The notes under the pieces were generated by a model. The model was not told the origin of the DNA, made no database searches, and saw only the letters and a list, made by a program, of their open reading frames with translations. A program made the translations under genes and the position numbers. Positions 35,333 to 44,218 of a stretch of DNA of 64,000 bases are shown here, in pieces. Every line of letters starts with the position of its first letter. Positions within the stretch are counted from its first letter, which is position 1. Origin of the DNA: Paraburkholderia piptadeniae (lineage in GTDB: Bacteria > Pseudomonadota > Gammaproteobacteria > Burkholderiales > Burkholderiaceae); the NCBI RefSeq assembly GCF_900007165.1, contig NZ_CYGY02000011.1, forward strand, positions 1-64,000, in the 5' to 3' direction.

Positions 35333-37723
35333 ATGAACATGTCGCTCTTCAATGCTCGCCGCTTCATTCGCTTCCTGTTTCTTCTCTGCGTGTCATTATC
35401 CTTTTGCGAGGCGAGCCATGCTGCGCCCGCCGATTGCAGCGCAGGCACGCTCGTTACCGTAGTCGCGCATCTCGACGACGATCTGCTGTTCGTCGAGCCC
35501 GGCATCAGCGAGCAGTTGCGGGCAGGCTGGTGCGTCACCACAGTTCATCTGATCGGCGGGGCCAACGGCGCGAACTTCGCGTATGTGCAAAAGCGCGAGC
35601 AGGGATCGCGTCTCGCCTACGCGCGCATGGCCGGCGTGCCGAACGACTGGGACGAGTCGACAGTACGCATCGCGGGCAAGCCGGTGTTCCAGTTGACGCT
35701 GAAGGCTCAACCGAAAGTGCGGCTGCTCGAACTGCGTCTTCCCGGCGGCGCCGTGCGTGGCGGCCGCGTGCCGCTCGCGTTGCTGTGGGATCAGGGCGCG
35801 ACGATCACGACCTATCCGATGGGACACGGCGAAATCGCGCCGGCACGTTATACGCGCGATTCGCTTTCCGCCGTGCTCAAGGCGATTTTGCAAGACGCGA
35901 CACGCATCTACACGCTCAACCCCGACACCGTCCCGTTCATCGAGCATCCCGACCACATCTACTCCGCGCGCATCACGCGGCACGTCGCGCAAACCTTGGG
36001 ACGATCGATTCCGATCGCGTACCACATCACCTATCCAACGGGAACGTGGCCGTACACGCTGTTCGGCGAGGAAGCTCAACGCAAGCGCGACGTTTCCGCG
36101 AGCTACTTTTCGATCGACGGAGGGGACTTCGCGCATGTGTTCGGCGAATACCAATGGGACGGCAACTGGGTTATGCGCCGATACGCGCGCCTCGACACAT
36201 CCGATCACGCCACACCCGATTTCGTCGCGCTGCCGACGGTGCTGTTCAACACGGCATCCAGCGAATGCCTGACCTCGACGGGCAGCGAGCGCAAACCGGA
36301 ACTGGCGCCGTGCGACGGCTCCGTCAGCCAGCAGTGGGAGTGGGAGCCGAGGCCGACCTATGCGGGCAATCAGCACAACGCGGCACTCGTATCGGCGTCG
36401 ACGCGGCAATGCGTTGCCGAACATGACGGCACGTTGACGGAGGAGCCGTGCGAAGCGTGGGACGAATCGCAGCGCTGGACGCCGTGGGACTTTGGTCTGA
36501 TCTTTACGCCGTCGCGCCGATGCCTCGGCGAGGAAAGCGGACGCCTGAACATCCGCGGTTGCGCATCGCTGACGACGAGATACCGATGGTCGACGACGCG
36601 CCCGACATGGGCGACCGATCTGCGGCTCGCGGGCGCGATGTACGGCGATGTAGCCGGGCGCCGCGAGTCGTCGGCGGTGTACGTTCAACGGCGCGCAGAC
36701 GGTCCTGGCTTCGACGTCAACGTTCAGGCGTTGAGAAAAGCGGATAAACCCGTGCGCTGGTACGCGAACGCGGTTCCGTTCGACAGCCGGGCAACGACCG
36801 CAACGTGTCGCGCCGATAGTTTGTGCTTCGACAGTGCGCGCTTTCTGCTCGGCGATTTCGACGGCGACGGCCGCGCGGATCTGATGGTCGTCACGCCGCG
36901 AAATGGCGGCACCGCATTCTGGTTGCTGCGCAGCACGGGCAGCCGCTTTGCCGCACCCGTTCTCTGGTTCCAGAGCGATAACCGGATGCCTGCCGGACGC
37001 GTGCAGCAGGTCACGCCGTTCTCTATCAAAGAGAAGGAACCGGCAAAAGTTCTGATCGCAATTCAAAAGCCGGACAACGGCGTCGAACTATGGACAGTGG
37101 GCGCGGACCCGGCGGGACACGTCGAGCAAATCCATGTACTCGACGACAGCCGTCTCAAGTCGAATCTTCGCCTGCTTGCAGTGCGGAACGATCGCGCAGA
37201 TGCCGCATCGTTCGTCGCCATTCAACCGGCCGACGGTAACCAGCGCATCGCCATTGTCCCGCTCGGTGTCAAAGGCGGGCACTGGTCGGTTGGCGCACCC
37301 GCTGTGCTGCCCGCGCTATTCAAGCCCGACATGACAAAATTCGCGGCCGGCGATCCGCACGCCGATGCCGACGCAGACGCGCCGATCGTCATGACCGTAC
37401 CTCATTTCGCGAACCCCGGCGGCATCGACGTATGGAAGCTGGACGCCGCTCATCCCGATTCGGCGCCCGTTCTGCTGGCCTCATTGCGCGGCATCCGGTG
37501 GCAGGACACGACACCCGCGCTGCCCGGCGACGGCAAGCACACGACACTCGCCTTTTATCAGCGCACCGAGGCGATACTCGACAACACGCTCTTTACCGCC
37601 GGAAACGCGGCGCTCGTCCAATACGCGATCAACGGAAACAGTGTGCAGGCTGTACCAACAGGAACGGTCCAGCTTCCCGCGACGTACTCCGAAACGCTCT
37701 GGCTCGAACGGCTCACTCAATAG
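35333..37723 (+). CDS. Secreted PIG-L deacetylase with lectin-like and FG-GAP propeller domains
   Basis: The 796-residue protein has a Sec signal peptide (about 1-31). The LmbE/PIG-L deacetylase domain carries metal-binding residues AHLDDD (His46, Asp48, Asp49) and EHPDH (205-208). A middle region with two QxW-type repeats (QQW near 325, QRW near 375) and paired cysteines looks like a ricin-B lectin domain. The C-terminal part has a GDFDGDGRADLMV motif near 505, typical of FG-GAP/VCBS propeller blades. PIG-L enzymes remove acetyl from N-acetyl sugars; the added domains suggest binding to a polysaccharide outside the cytoplasm. A GT4 glycosyltransferase follows. Upstream sequence is AT-rich without a clear promoter. 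Confidence 0.82.
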   Translation: MNMSLFNARRFIRFLFLLCVSLSFCEASHAAPADCSAGTLVTVVAHLDDDLLFVEPGISEQLRAGWCVTTVHLIGGANGANFAYVQKREQGSRLAYARMAGVPNDWDESTVRIAGKPVFQLTLKAQPKVRLLELRLPGGAVRGGRVPLALLWDQGATITTYPMGHGEIAPARYTRDSLSAVLKAILQDATRIYTLNPDTVPFIEHPDHIYSARITRHVAQTLGRSIPIAYHITYPTGTWPYTLFGEEAQRKRDVSASYFSIDGGDFAHVFGEYQWDGNWVMRRYARLDTSDHATPDFVALPTVLFNTASSECLTSTGSERKPELAPCDGSVSQQWEWEPRPTYAGNQHNAALVSASTRQCVAEHDGTLTEEPCEAWDESQRWTPWDFGLIFTPSRRCLGEESGRLNIRGCASLTTRYRWSTTRPTWATDLRLAGAMYGDVAGRRESSAVYVQRRADGPGFDVNVQALRKADKPVRWYANAVPFDSRATTATCRADSLCFDSARFLLGDFDGDGRADLMVVTPRNGGTAFWLLRSTGSRFAAPVLWFQSDNRMPAGRVQQVTPFSIKEKEPAKVLIAIQKPDNGVELWTVGADPAGHVEQIHVLDDSRLKSNLRLLAVRNDRADAASFVAIQPADGNQRIAIVPLGVKGGHWSVGAPAVLPALFKPDMTKFAAGDPHADADADAPIVMTVPHFANPGGIDVWKLDAAHPDSAPVLLASLRGIRWQDTTPALPGDGKHTTLAFYQRTEAILDNTLFTAGNAALVQYAINGNSVQAVPTGTVQLPATYSETLWLERLTQ

Positions 37724-38010
37724 ATTGGAACAGGCGTGATCGGGCAAAGAAATTGCATGACCGTTCACACCGCCAGCATCGATGGTCGCAGCAAAAGCAG
37801 CTCTACAGGTAAGCACTTAGGTGTCGAGTAATGACTAGTCGTTGGCTGATGATTGCCGGCGCGATTGAGTATGTTAGAACCGTCATTGAACACACCAATT
37901 GACGGTCGATCAACGGAACCGTACGCTGCACAGGGAACAGAATGCAATTGACGATTCGCCATTGCGGCCCTGTTCCCTTCGTACAGACGACTTATTCGAA
38001 ACGGTGACAA
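37724..38010. promoter_or_regulatory. Leader region with two inverted repeats upstream of the glycosyltransferase
   Basis: This gene-free region of lower GC contains two perfect inverted repeats. ACCGTCA/TGACGGT lies at 37879-37885 and 37900-37906 (14-nt spacer), and AGGGAACAG/CTGTTCCCT at 37932-37940 and 37970-37978 (29-nt spacer). The second ends 32 nt before the glycosyltransferase start. They could be a terminator followed by an operator, or a structured 5' leader. Confidence 0.5.
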
Positions 38011-39126
38011 GTGCGGATACTACAGGTCGTACATGCGCCACGTCTGTCTGGTGCCGAGATTCTCGCGAAGGGTCTCGCGATCCAGCATAGGGAGAGTGGC
38101 CACGAAGTCTGCATCGCATCGATGCTGCCTCAACTCGCAGACTTCGATCACAGCCGCAGCGAGCTGGCGGCTGCGGATGTGCTGTGCGATTTTCCCGATG
38201 CGTATCTGGGCAGGATGGGGCGTCTGATGCATCTGTGGCGCTGCATCAAGCAGTTCCGGCCGGACATCATCATCGCTCACGCGACGCTCGCCGCGCTCTA
38301 CGTGCGCATTCTTCCGTATGCCGCGCCCGTCGTCTACGTGATGCACTCCGGCTCCAACGATTTCGAGAACCCCAAGCTGAAATGGGCCGAGCGTTTCCTG
38401 TCGCACCGCGCAAGAGCCATCGTCGGCGTCTCCTCGCAGAATACGCACGACTACCTTCGCGAGTTCGGACCGCATCCGTTCGTGACCGTGATCCCTAACG
38501 GCGTCGACCTGTCGCGCTTCCAGTTCGTGGCATCCGCATTGAACCTGGCCGACCACAGCACGGCAAAACAGATCGTGCAGTTGGGACGCTACGTCCGCGA
38601 CAAGGGACAGCTCGAAACGATCCAGGCCTTCGATGGCGTGCTGCAACAGGAGCCGGAAGCGCGCCTTCTGCTGTGCGGCGTCATCGAAGACAAGGCTTAT
38701 CACGAGACAGCGATGAATCTCGTCGACCGCATGAACCTGACCGAGCGCGTCACGTTGTGCGGCCCGGCGACGAATGTCGCCGCGATCCTGCACGCGTCGC
38801 ATGTGTTTGCGATGCCTTCTCACAGGGAGGCGCACAGCATCGGCTTTCTCGAAGCGCTGGCGTCGGGTATCCCCGTCGTCGCAAGCCGCATTGCAGCATT
38901 CGAATTCGCCCGCGAATTTCCGGGCGTCTCGCTCGTCGACACGATGAATCCTTCCGCGTATGCGCGCGCGCTGATTCACGCAATGCACACGCCTCGCGCA
39001 TATCGCCCACTGGACGGCTACACGCTGCGCGACACGGCCGATAGCTACCTGAAAGTTGCGCAGGCCATCTTCGAATCGAGCGGCATCTCGTCGATGTCGA
39101 ACTGGAACAGAAACCAGTCGACCTGA
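38011..39126 (+). CDS. Glycosyltransferase family 4
   Basis: The 371-residue GT-B enzyme begins MRILQVVHAPRLSGAE, the usual GT4 N-terminal strand and glycine-rich loop. It has VIPNGVD at about 160-166, LGRYVRDKGQ at 191-200 and the EX7E catalytic motif with Glu273 and Glu281 in HREAHSIGFLEAL. It transfers a sugar from a nucleotide donor, probably for an exopolysaccharide or LPS. The start is GTG with GGTGAC close upstream. It lies after the secreted PIG-L protein on the same strand, 287 nt away. Confidence 0.87.
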   Translation: MRILQVVHAPRLSGAEILAKGLAIQHRESGHEVCIASMLPQLADFDHSRSELAAADVLCDFPDAYLGRMGRLMHLWRCIKQFRPDIIIAHATLAALYVRILPYAAPVVYVMHSGSNDFENPKLKWAERFLSHRARAIVGVSSQNTHDYLREFGPHPFVTVIPNGVDLSRFQFVASALNLADHSTAKQIVQLGRYVRDKGQLETIQAFDGVLQQEPEARLLLCGVIEDKAYHETAMNLVDRMNLTERVTLCGPATNVAAILHASHVFAMPSHREAHSIGFLEALASGIPVVASRIAAFEFAREFPGVSLVDTMNPSAYARALIHAMHTPRAYRPLDGYTLRDTADSYLKVAQAIFESSGISSMSNWNRNQST

Positions 39127-39447
39127 CAACCGACATCGGCACGGGAACAATATCGGCCCGCCAATCGTTTTGCTCTTGCACGCACGCTGATTCCCGCAAC
39201 CGAATGCAGTGCCCCTCGTGCCGGATCAAACGCATCGGCCGATGCGCGTGCAAGTTCTTTGACAATACTTGTCGCGCTGCGTGCGCCGGCCCACATTCAC
39301 TTTGCGATTTATCAAGGCAGGATTGGGAGTTAGCGGGAGAACTGGAGCCTTCCATACATTCGGTGACGCGCGCATCGTCTGAAAGGCTTCCCGTCGACGT
39401 CGGGGTATCCGGGGTTCTGGTCCAGTTCATTGAGGTTGGGGAAGAAC
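39127..39447. other. Intergenic region before the AraC-type gene
   Basis: About 320 bases without a convincing gene. A TTGACA (-35-like) element overlaps the small palindrome GACAATACTTGTC near 39260-39272, which could be a regulator site. No matching -10 element is evident. Confidence 0.35.
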
Positions 39448-40434
39448 ATGTCCACGCGTCCGCGTCAAAGACTCGATGCCAACGAATCGGAGGGGCCGGA
39501 CGGGAAACCGCTGCGAACACGTCATGTCGCCGTCGTGCTGTTCGAGGGGTTCGATCTGCTGAGCGCGAGCGTCATCGCCAATACGCTCGAGCTGGCGAGC
39601 GAGCTGTCGTCGCGCTGTTCGATCCAGTGGGCGTATCGGGTCGCCGTTCTCGCGGCGCACGAGGGACACGTCGGCAGTTCGGCGACGCTGCTCGTCTCCA
39701 CGGAAGCATTCGACGCACACAGAAACGATGAATTCGACGCGATCTTCGCGATCGTCGGCGCGGACACGGATCTCGACGACCGCTTGGAGCCGCTGACCGC
39801 CTGGATCAGCCGCGCCCGCGCGAAAGCGGCCGATGTGCGGCTGGTGGGCGCGCCGCTGCCGGGGCCCGACAGCCCCATTCGCGATGGGCCGCGCGCGACG
39901 CACGGCGAATCATCCTGCAACGCGGCGGGACACGCGAACGACTGCAAGAGGAAATCCCAAAGCCTTCACGACGCGCTCACGGGCGCGCTTAAACTGATCC
40001 GCCGCGACATGGGCGACACGATGGCGCGGCGGGTCGCCGAGCATCTGTCGATCTGTTCGGAAGACGCGCTGAATGCGATATTCGAAGATGTCGTCGGCAG
40101 CACACCCGCCGAGAAAGTGCGCGCGGCCGCGCACTGGCTGCAGGACAATTGCCGCCGCCAGGTCACGATCGAAGACGCGGCGCAAGTGGCCGCGATGAGC
40201 GAGCGCAGCCTGTTGCGTCACTTCAGAAGCGAGCTCGGCATGACGCCGTCCGACTATCTGATGAACGCGCGGCTTCAGGTGGTCTGCAATCTGCTGATCG
40301 AAACCGATCTGCCCGTCGACAAGGTCGCGAAACGCGCCGGCATGACGAGCGGCGATCATCTCGCGCGCAGCTTCCGGCGACACATGAAGACTTCGCCGAC
40401 CGAGTATCGCGCGCAGCGCAAGCTGCAATGCTGA
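39448..40434 (+). CDS. GlxA/FtrA-type AraC family regulator
   Basis: The 328-residue protein has an N-terminal DJ-1/PfpI-like domain (HVAVVLFEGFDLLSASVIANTLELA, about 30-160). The C-terminal AraC DNA-binding domain has two helix-turn-helix units (VTIEDAAQVAAMSERSLLRHFRSELGMTPSDYL and PVDKVAKRAGMTSGDHLARSFRRH). This architecture is that of GlxA-like regulators, several of which control exopolysaccharide genes. ATG at 39448 has GGGGAAG 3-4 nt upstream. A terminator follows at 40494. The position near the GT4/PIG-L genes suggests control of surface polysaccharide (inference). Confidence 0.85.
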   Translation: MSTRPRQRLDANESEGPDGKPLRTRHVAVVLFEGFDLLSASVIANTLELASELSSRCSIQWAYRVAVLAAHEGHVGSSATLLVSTEAFDAHRNDEFDAIFAIVGADTDLDDRLEPLTAWISRARAKAADVRLVGAPLPGPDSPIRDGPRATHGESSCNAAGHANDCKRKSQSLHDALTGALKLIRRDMGDTMARRVAEHLSICSEDALNAIFEDVVGSTPAEKVRAAAHWLQDNCRRQVTIEDAAQVAAMSERSLLRHFRSELGMTPSDYLMNARLQVVCNLLIETDLPVDKVAKRAGMTSGDHLARSFRRHMKTSPTEYRAQRKLQC

Positions 40435-40451
40435 GCGGCGTACGGCGCGCG

Positions 40452-40476
40452 CGGCACGGCACGGCACGGCACGGCA
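40452..40476. repeat. Five tandem copies of CGGCA
   Basis: Five exact 5-bp units occupy 40452-40476 in the 3' untranslated region of the AraC-type gene. It is a short tandem repeat outside any gene, possibly variable in copy number between strains. Confidence 0.8.
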
Positions 40477-40493
40477 TCGACCGGATAGAAAAG

Positions 40494-40514
40494 AAAAGGC
40501 TGGACGCCTTTTTT
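40494..40514 (+). terminator. Intrinsic terminator after the AraC-type gene
   Basis: AAAAGGC (40494-40500), a 5-nt loop, then GCCTTTTTT (40506-40514) form a short stem with an A-tract/T-tract extension, typical of rho-independent termination. Confidence 0.75.
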
Positions 40515-40572
40515 GCGGGTGATACGCTGCGGTATGCTTGCGCCTTTGCGTTTCTCCCGAGCGACGATCACG

Positions 40573-41151
40573 ATGTCCGACGAATACGAAGTGCACGGCC
40601 CGCACGATCACGCGATCGAGCACCCCGGTCCCCATGGAGGCGACACGGGCGCCTCGCGAATCGCCGTCATGACGGCAATCCTCGCGAGCGTAGGCGCAAT
40701 CGCCTCGTATCAAAGCGGCGCTAACGAAAACCTTGCGCTCTTCTACAAGAACGAGGCCGCGATACTCAAGACGGAAGCCGCGAACCAGTGGGCCTACTAT
40801 CAGGCGAAAGGAGAAAAACAGAACCTCGCCGAACTGGGCGCGGAGCTGAGCGATCCTGCATCGGCGGCGCACGCGAAGTTCACCACCGACGTGCAGCGCT
40901 ACAAGACCGAAAAGGAGCCGATTCGCCAGCAGGCGGAATCGCTCGAAAAGCAGGTGAAGAAGGACAACGATGTCAGCGAGTCGCTGCAACATCAGCATCA
41001 TCGCTGGGCGCAGGCCACCACGCTGATCCAGATCTCGATCGCGCTCGCCGCCATTACGCTGCTCACGAAAAAGAGCTGGCTTCAAAAGCTGACGATCGGC
41101 ATGGCCGTCGTGGCAGTCGGTCTTTTCGTCACCGCGTTGCTGGGTGTGTGA
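40573..41151 (+). CDS. DUF4337 domain-containing membrane protein
   Basis: The 192-residue protein matches the DUF4337 pattern. A short acidic/His-rich N-terminus precedes a membrane helix (SRIAVMTAILASVGAIAS), then comes a charged coiled-coil-prone region with the repeated FYKNEAAILKTEAANQWAYYQAKGEKQNL signature. Two C-terminal membrane helices follow (TLIQISIALAAITLL and IGMAVVAVGLFVTALLG). The family occurs widely in proteobacteria; function unknown. ATG at 40573 is chosen over the frame extension to 40513, which overlaps the terminator region. Confidence 0.8.
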   Translation: MSDEYEVHGPHDHAIEHPGPHGGDTGASRIAVMTAILASVGAIASYQSGANENLALFYKNEAAILKTEAANQWAYYQAKGEKQNLAELGAELSDPASAAHAKFTTDVQRYKTEKEPIRQQAESLEKQVKKDNDVSESLQHQHHRWAQATTLIQISIALAAITLLTKKSWLQKLTIGMAVVAVGLFVTALLGV

Positions 41152-41166
41152 ACGGTTCGCAAACGC

Positions 41167-43116
41167 TCATTGCGTGGTGCTGAGCTTGCGCCACAACGTC
41201 GTCTTGCTGATGCCGAGCGCCTTGCACGCGGCATCGCGATCGCCGCCGCACGCAGCTAGCATCGCGCGTATTTCGTCGGCCTCGACGTGGCGGCTGCGCT
41301 CGCGCAGTGTCAACGCGCCCTTCTTCTGCCGCCCCGGCTGCACGAAGAGTTCGGGCGCAACCACCTCCAGCATCTCGCGTGTGAACGCAGCGCCCGCGCC
41401 GCCATCCGCGTCGGCCAGCTCGACGGCGATGCGCTCGATCACGTTCTGCAACTCGCGCACGTTGCCCGGCCACGCGTAGCGGCACAAGGGCTCGCTGACG
41501 GGCGCAAGCACATGCGCCGCAGCATGCAAGCCGGACACGCGAGTCGCGAGACGCGGCTCGCGCGCTACAGCCTGCAACAGCAGTTCGGCGGCAAGCGGCA
41601 TCACATCGGCGGTTCGCTCGCGCAGCGGCGGCAGCGCAATGCTCAGGATGTTCAGCCGATAGTAGAGATCCGCGCGGAACGTCCCGGCCTCGATCCCTTC
41701 CGTCAGCGCGCGATGCGTCGCGGCCACCACGCGTATATCGACGCGCGTCGGCTCCGTCGAACCGAGCCGCACCACTTCGCGCTCCTGCAGCACGCGCAGC
41801 AGCCGGCTTTGCAGCGGCAACGGCATCTCGCCGATCTCGTCGAGAAAGAGCGTCCCGCGATGCGCCGCTTCGATGAGCCCCGCCTTGCCGCCCTTGCGCG
41901 CACCCGTGAACGCGCCCTCGTCGTAGCCGAACAGTTCGCTTTCCAGCAACGCCTCGGGAAACGCGCCGCAATTGATCGCGACGAACGCGAAGTCGCGCCG
42001 CGCGCTCAGGTGATGCATGCTCTGCGCGACCATTTCCTTCCCCGTGCCGCTTTCACCGAGTATCAGCACGGTCGCGTCGGACTTCGCGTAACGTTGGACC
42101 AGCGTGCGCACGCGCTCGATCGACGCGCATTCGCCGACCAGATCGTCGAGCCGGTAACGCGCGGTGAACTGTTGCGCGCGCTGACGCGAACGCAGCGTGC
42201 GGTCGAGCCGTTCGACCGCGCGCGATTCCTGAAACGTCAGCACCGTGCCCGCTGCGGGGCCCGCGCCCGCGAGCGGTCCCCGATGCACGACGTAGCTCGC
42301 GCCACGCACGGTCACGAGCGTATCGCCGTCCGTATCGGGCAGCGCGCTGGCGAGATCGGGCGCGAGCTGTTGCAGCGGCACGCCCGCGGCGCCGGCGGCA
42401 TCGATGCCGAGCACGCCCGCGAGCCGCTGATTGATCGCCTCGACGCGCCCTTGCGCATCGAGCGCGACGACGCCGTCGCGCAAATGCTGCAACAGGTTGT
42501 CAAGACGCTGACGGCGTACGCCTTCGGCGCGCGTCGCCTGCGCGACTTCGAGCGCCGTATCGAACGCCGCGCGCACCGACGTGCGCGAATAGAGGAACAC
42601 GGCACCCATGCCCGCGCGCTCCGCGAGATCGGTCACGTGGCCCGGCCCGACGACTGCATCGACGCCGCGCTCGCGCAGTTCGCGCACGCATTGCTCCGCG
42701 TCTTCCGTCGAACGGTACGACGCGAAGATCACATCGACGCCGTACGCGGCCGTGAAGCGCTTGACCTCGTCGGGCGTCTCGCCGTGCGTGACGAGCGCCA
42801 CCGAATCGCCATCGCGTCTCGCGCGCGCGAGCGCCTGCATCACATCGAAGCCCGTCGGCGTGATGACCACCACGGGCACGTCGACGCGCGCCTTCAGATA
42901 CGCGCCATTCGAGCCGCCCGCCACGATCACGTCGGGGCGCTCGGCGCCCGCCGCGTCGATCTCCTGCATGGCATCGTCGAAACCGCGCGCGACGATGCGC
43001 ACGTCGGCGCGGCCCGCATACTCGCTCGCGATATCGACGAACAGATCGCGCAAACGGCTGATGCCCATCGCCCAGATGCGCGGACGGGAATGGGAGGCGA
43101 CGGAAGGCGTACTCAT
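41167..43116 (-). CDS. prpR: Propionate catabolism activator PrpR (sigma-54 dependent)
   Basis: The 649-residue enhancer-binding protein has an N-terminal PrpR_N sensor domain (about 12-190, where 2-methylcitrate is sensed in homologues). A PAS-like linker lies at about 205-300. The AAA+ domain has Walker A GESGTGKE (354-361), the sigma-54 contact loop GAFTGA (401-406) and Walker B LFLDEIGE (423-430). A Fis-type HTH forms the C-terminus. It is divergent from prpB with a -24/-12 promoter between them. The ATG at 43116 is the likely start, although its ribosome site is weak; the open frame continues to 43197 through the operator. Confidence 0.9.
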   Translation of the reverse strand: MSTPSVASHSRPRIWAMGISRLRDLFVDIASEYAGRADVRIVARGFDDAMQEIDAAGAERPDVIVAGGSNGAYLKARVDVPVVVITPTGFDVMQALARARRDGDSVALVTHGETPDEVKRFTAAYGVDVIFASYRSTEDAEQCVRELRERGVDAVVGPGHVTDLAERAGMGAVFLYSRTSVRAAFDTALEVAQATRAEGVRRQRLDNLLQHLRDGVVALDAQGRVEAINQRLAGVLGIDAAGAAGVPLQQLAPDLASALPDTDGDTLVTVRGASYVVHRGPLAGAGPAAGTVLTFQESRAVERLDRTLRSRQRAQQFTARYRLDDLVGECASIERVRTLVQRYAKSDATVLILGESGTGKEMVAQSMHHLSARRDFAFVAINCGAFPEALLESELFGYDEGAFTGARKGGKAGLIEAAHRGTLFLDEIGEMPLPLQSRLLRVLQEREVVRLGSTEPTRVDIRVVAATHRALTEGIEAGTFRADLYYRLNILSIALPPLRERTADVMPLAAELLLQAVAREPRLATRVSGLHAAAHVLAPVSEPLCRYAWPGNVRELQNVIERIAVELADADGGAGAAFTREMLEVVAPELFVQPGRQKKGALTLRERSRHVEADEIRAMLAACGGDRDAACKALGISKTTLWRKLSTTQ

Positions 43117-43156
43117 GGACGGGCTCGGTGCGGATCGTGGTTTCCATTCATTATAA

Positions 43157-43193
43157 GTTTCACAACAGAAACGCGTGATTCCATTTCTGAAAC
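43157..43193. promoter_or_regulatory. PrpR-type upstream activator repeats
   Basis: Two GTTTC/GAAAC-type inverted repeats lie side by side. One is GTTTC-N6-GAAAC at 43157-43172 and the other TTTC-T-GAAAC at 43184-43193, 65-115 nt upstream of the sigma-54 promoter of prpB. That is the right place for binding of a sigma-54 activator such as PrpR. Confidence 0.65.
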
Positions 43194-43257
43194 TCACGCG
43201 AAATGCTGTTCGAACGCGCGTTCCACAAAATCAGAGACTTAGCGACGCGGTCCACCC

Positions 43258-43272
43258 TGGCACGCTGCTTGC
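43258..43272 (+). promoter_or_regulatory. Sigma-54 promoter of prpB
   Basis: TGGCACG-N4-TTGC at 43258-43272 has the GG and GC dinucleotides exactly 10 nt apart and matches the -24/-12 consensus perfectly. It lies 33 nt upstream of the prpB start and downstream of the PrpR-type repeats. Confidence 0.88.
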
Positions 43273-43304
43273 GATTAGAGGCCCGCAATCAACGGAGCCC
43301 CAAA

Positions 43305-44198
43305 TTGAATTCAGCCAAACAACCCGCTAGCGCCGGCGCCGCGTTCCGCCAGGCCGTCGCAGAAGGACAACCGCTGCAGGTCGTCGGCGCGATCACCGCG
43401 TACGCCGCGAAGATGGCCGAAGCCGTCGGCTTCAAGGCCGTGTATCTGTCGGGCGGCGGCGTGGCCGCAAACTCGCTCGGCATTCCCGATCTGGGCATCA
43501 GCACGATGGACGACGTGCTGACGGACGCGCGCCGCATCACCGACGCCACGAACCTGCCGCTGCTCGTCGATATCGACACGGGCTGGGGCGGCGCCTTCAA
43601 CATCGCGCGCACGGTCCGCTCGTTCATCAAGGCGGGCGTCGCGGCTGTTCACCTGGAAGACCAGGTCGGCCAGAAGCGCTGCGGCCACCGGCCGAACAAG
43701 GAAGTCGTGGCGAAGGAAGAGATGGTCGACCGCGTGAAGGCCGCCGTCGATGCGCGCACCGACGATCAGTTCGTCATCATGGCCCGCACCGACGCAGCCG
43801 CCGCCGAAGGCATCGACGCCGCGATCGAGCGCGCCGTCGCCTATGTCGAAGCGGGCGCGGACATGATCTTCCCCGAAGCGATGAAGACGCTCGACGACTA
43901 TCGCCGCTTCAAGGCCGCCGTGAAGGTGCCGATTCTCGCGAACCTGACCGAGTTCGGCTCGACGCCGTTCTTCACGACGACGGAGCTGCGCGAAGCGAAC
44001 GTCGATATCGCACTGTATTGCTGCGGCGCGTATCGCGCGATGAACGCGGCGGCGCTCAATTTCTACGAGACGGTGTTGCGCGACGGCACGCAAAAAGCAG
44101 CCGTGCCGACGATGCAGACGCGCGACGATCTCTACAAGTACCTTGGCTATCACGCGTACGAGGACAAGCTCGACGCGCTGTTCGCCGCGAACAAGTAA
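43305..44198 (+). CDS. prpB: 2-methylisocitrate lyase
   Basis: The 297-residue enzyme of the isocitrate lyase/PEP mutase family cleaves 2-methylisocitrate to pyruvate and succinate. The catalytic-loop motif KRCGH is at 124-128 with the active Cys126, and the Mg-binding VDIDTGWGG is at 88-96. No ATG fits: the start is TTG at 43305 with GGAG 7 nt upstream, giving [11 protein letters not shown] and the usual length. The longer frame from 43203 runs through the sigma-54 promoter. prpC follows 20 nt later. The sequence strongly fits PrpB, not isocitrate lyase. Confidence 0.93.
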   Translation: MNSAKQPASAGAAFRQAVAEGQPLQVVGAITAYAAKMAEAVGFKAVYLSGGGVAANSLGIPDLGISTMDDVLTDARRITDATNLPLLVDIDTGWGGAFNIARTVRSFIKAGVAAVHLEDQVGQKRCGHRPNKEVVAKEEMVDRVKAAVDARTDDQFVIMARTDAAAAEGIDAAIERAVAYVEAGADMIFPEAMKTLDDYRRFKAAVKVPILANLTEFGSTPFFTTTELREANVDIALYCCGAYRAMNAAALNFYETVLRDGTQKAAVPTMQTRDDLYKYLGYHAYEDKLDALFAANK

Positions 44199-44218
44199 TG
44201 GCATCTGGAGGAAGACAC

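Noticed and set aside
40452..40476. CGGCA x5 considered as CRISPR-like or origin iterons
   Set aside because: Units are contiguous, only 5 bp and have no spacers; simple tandem repeat.
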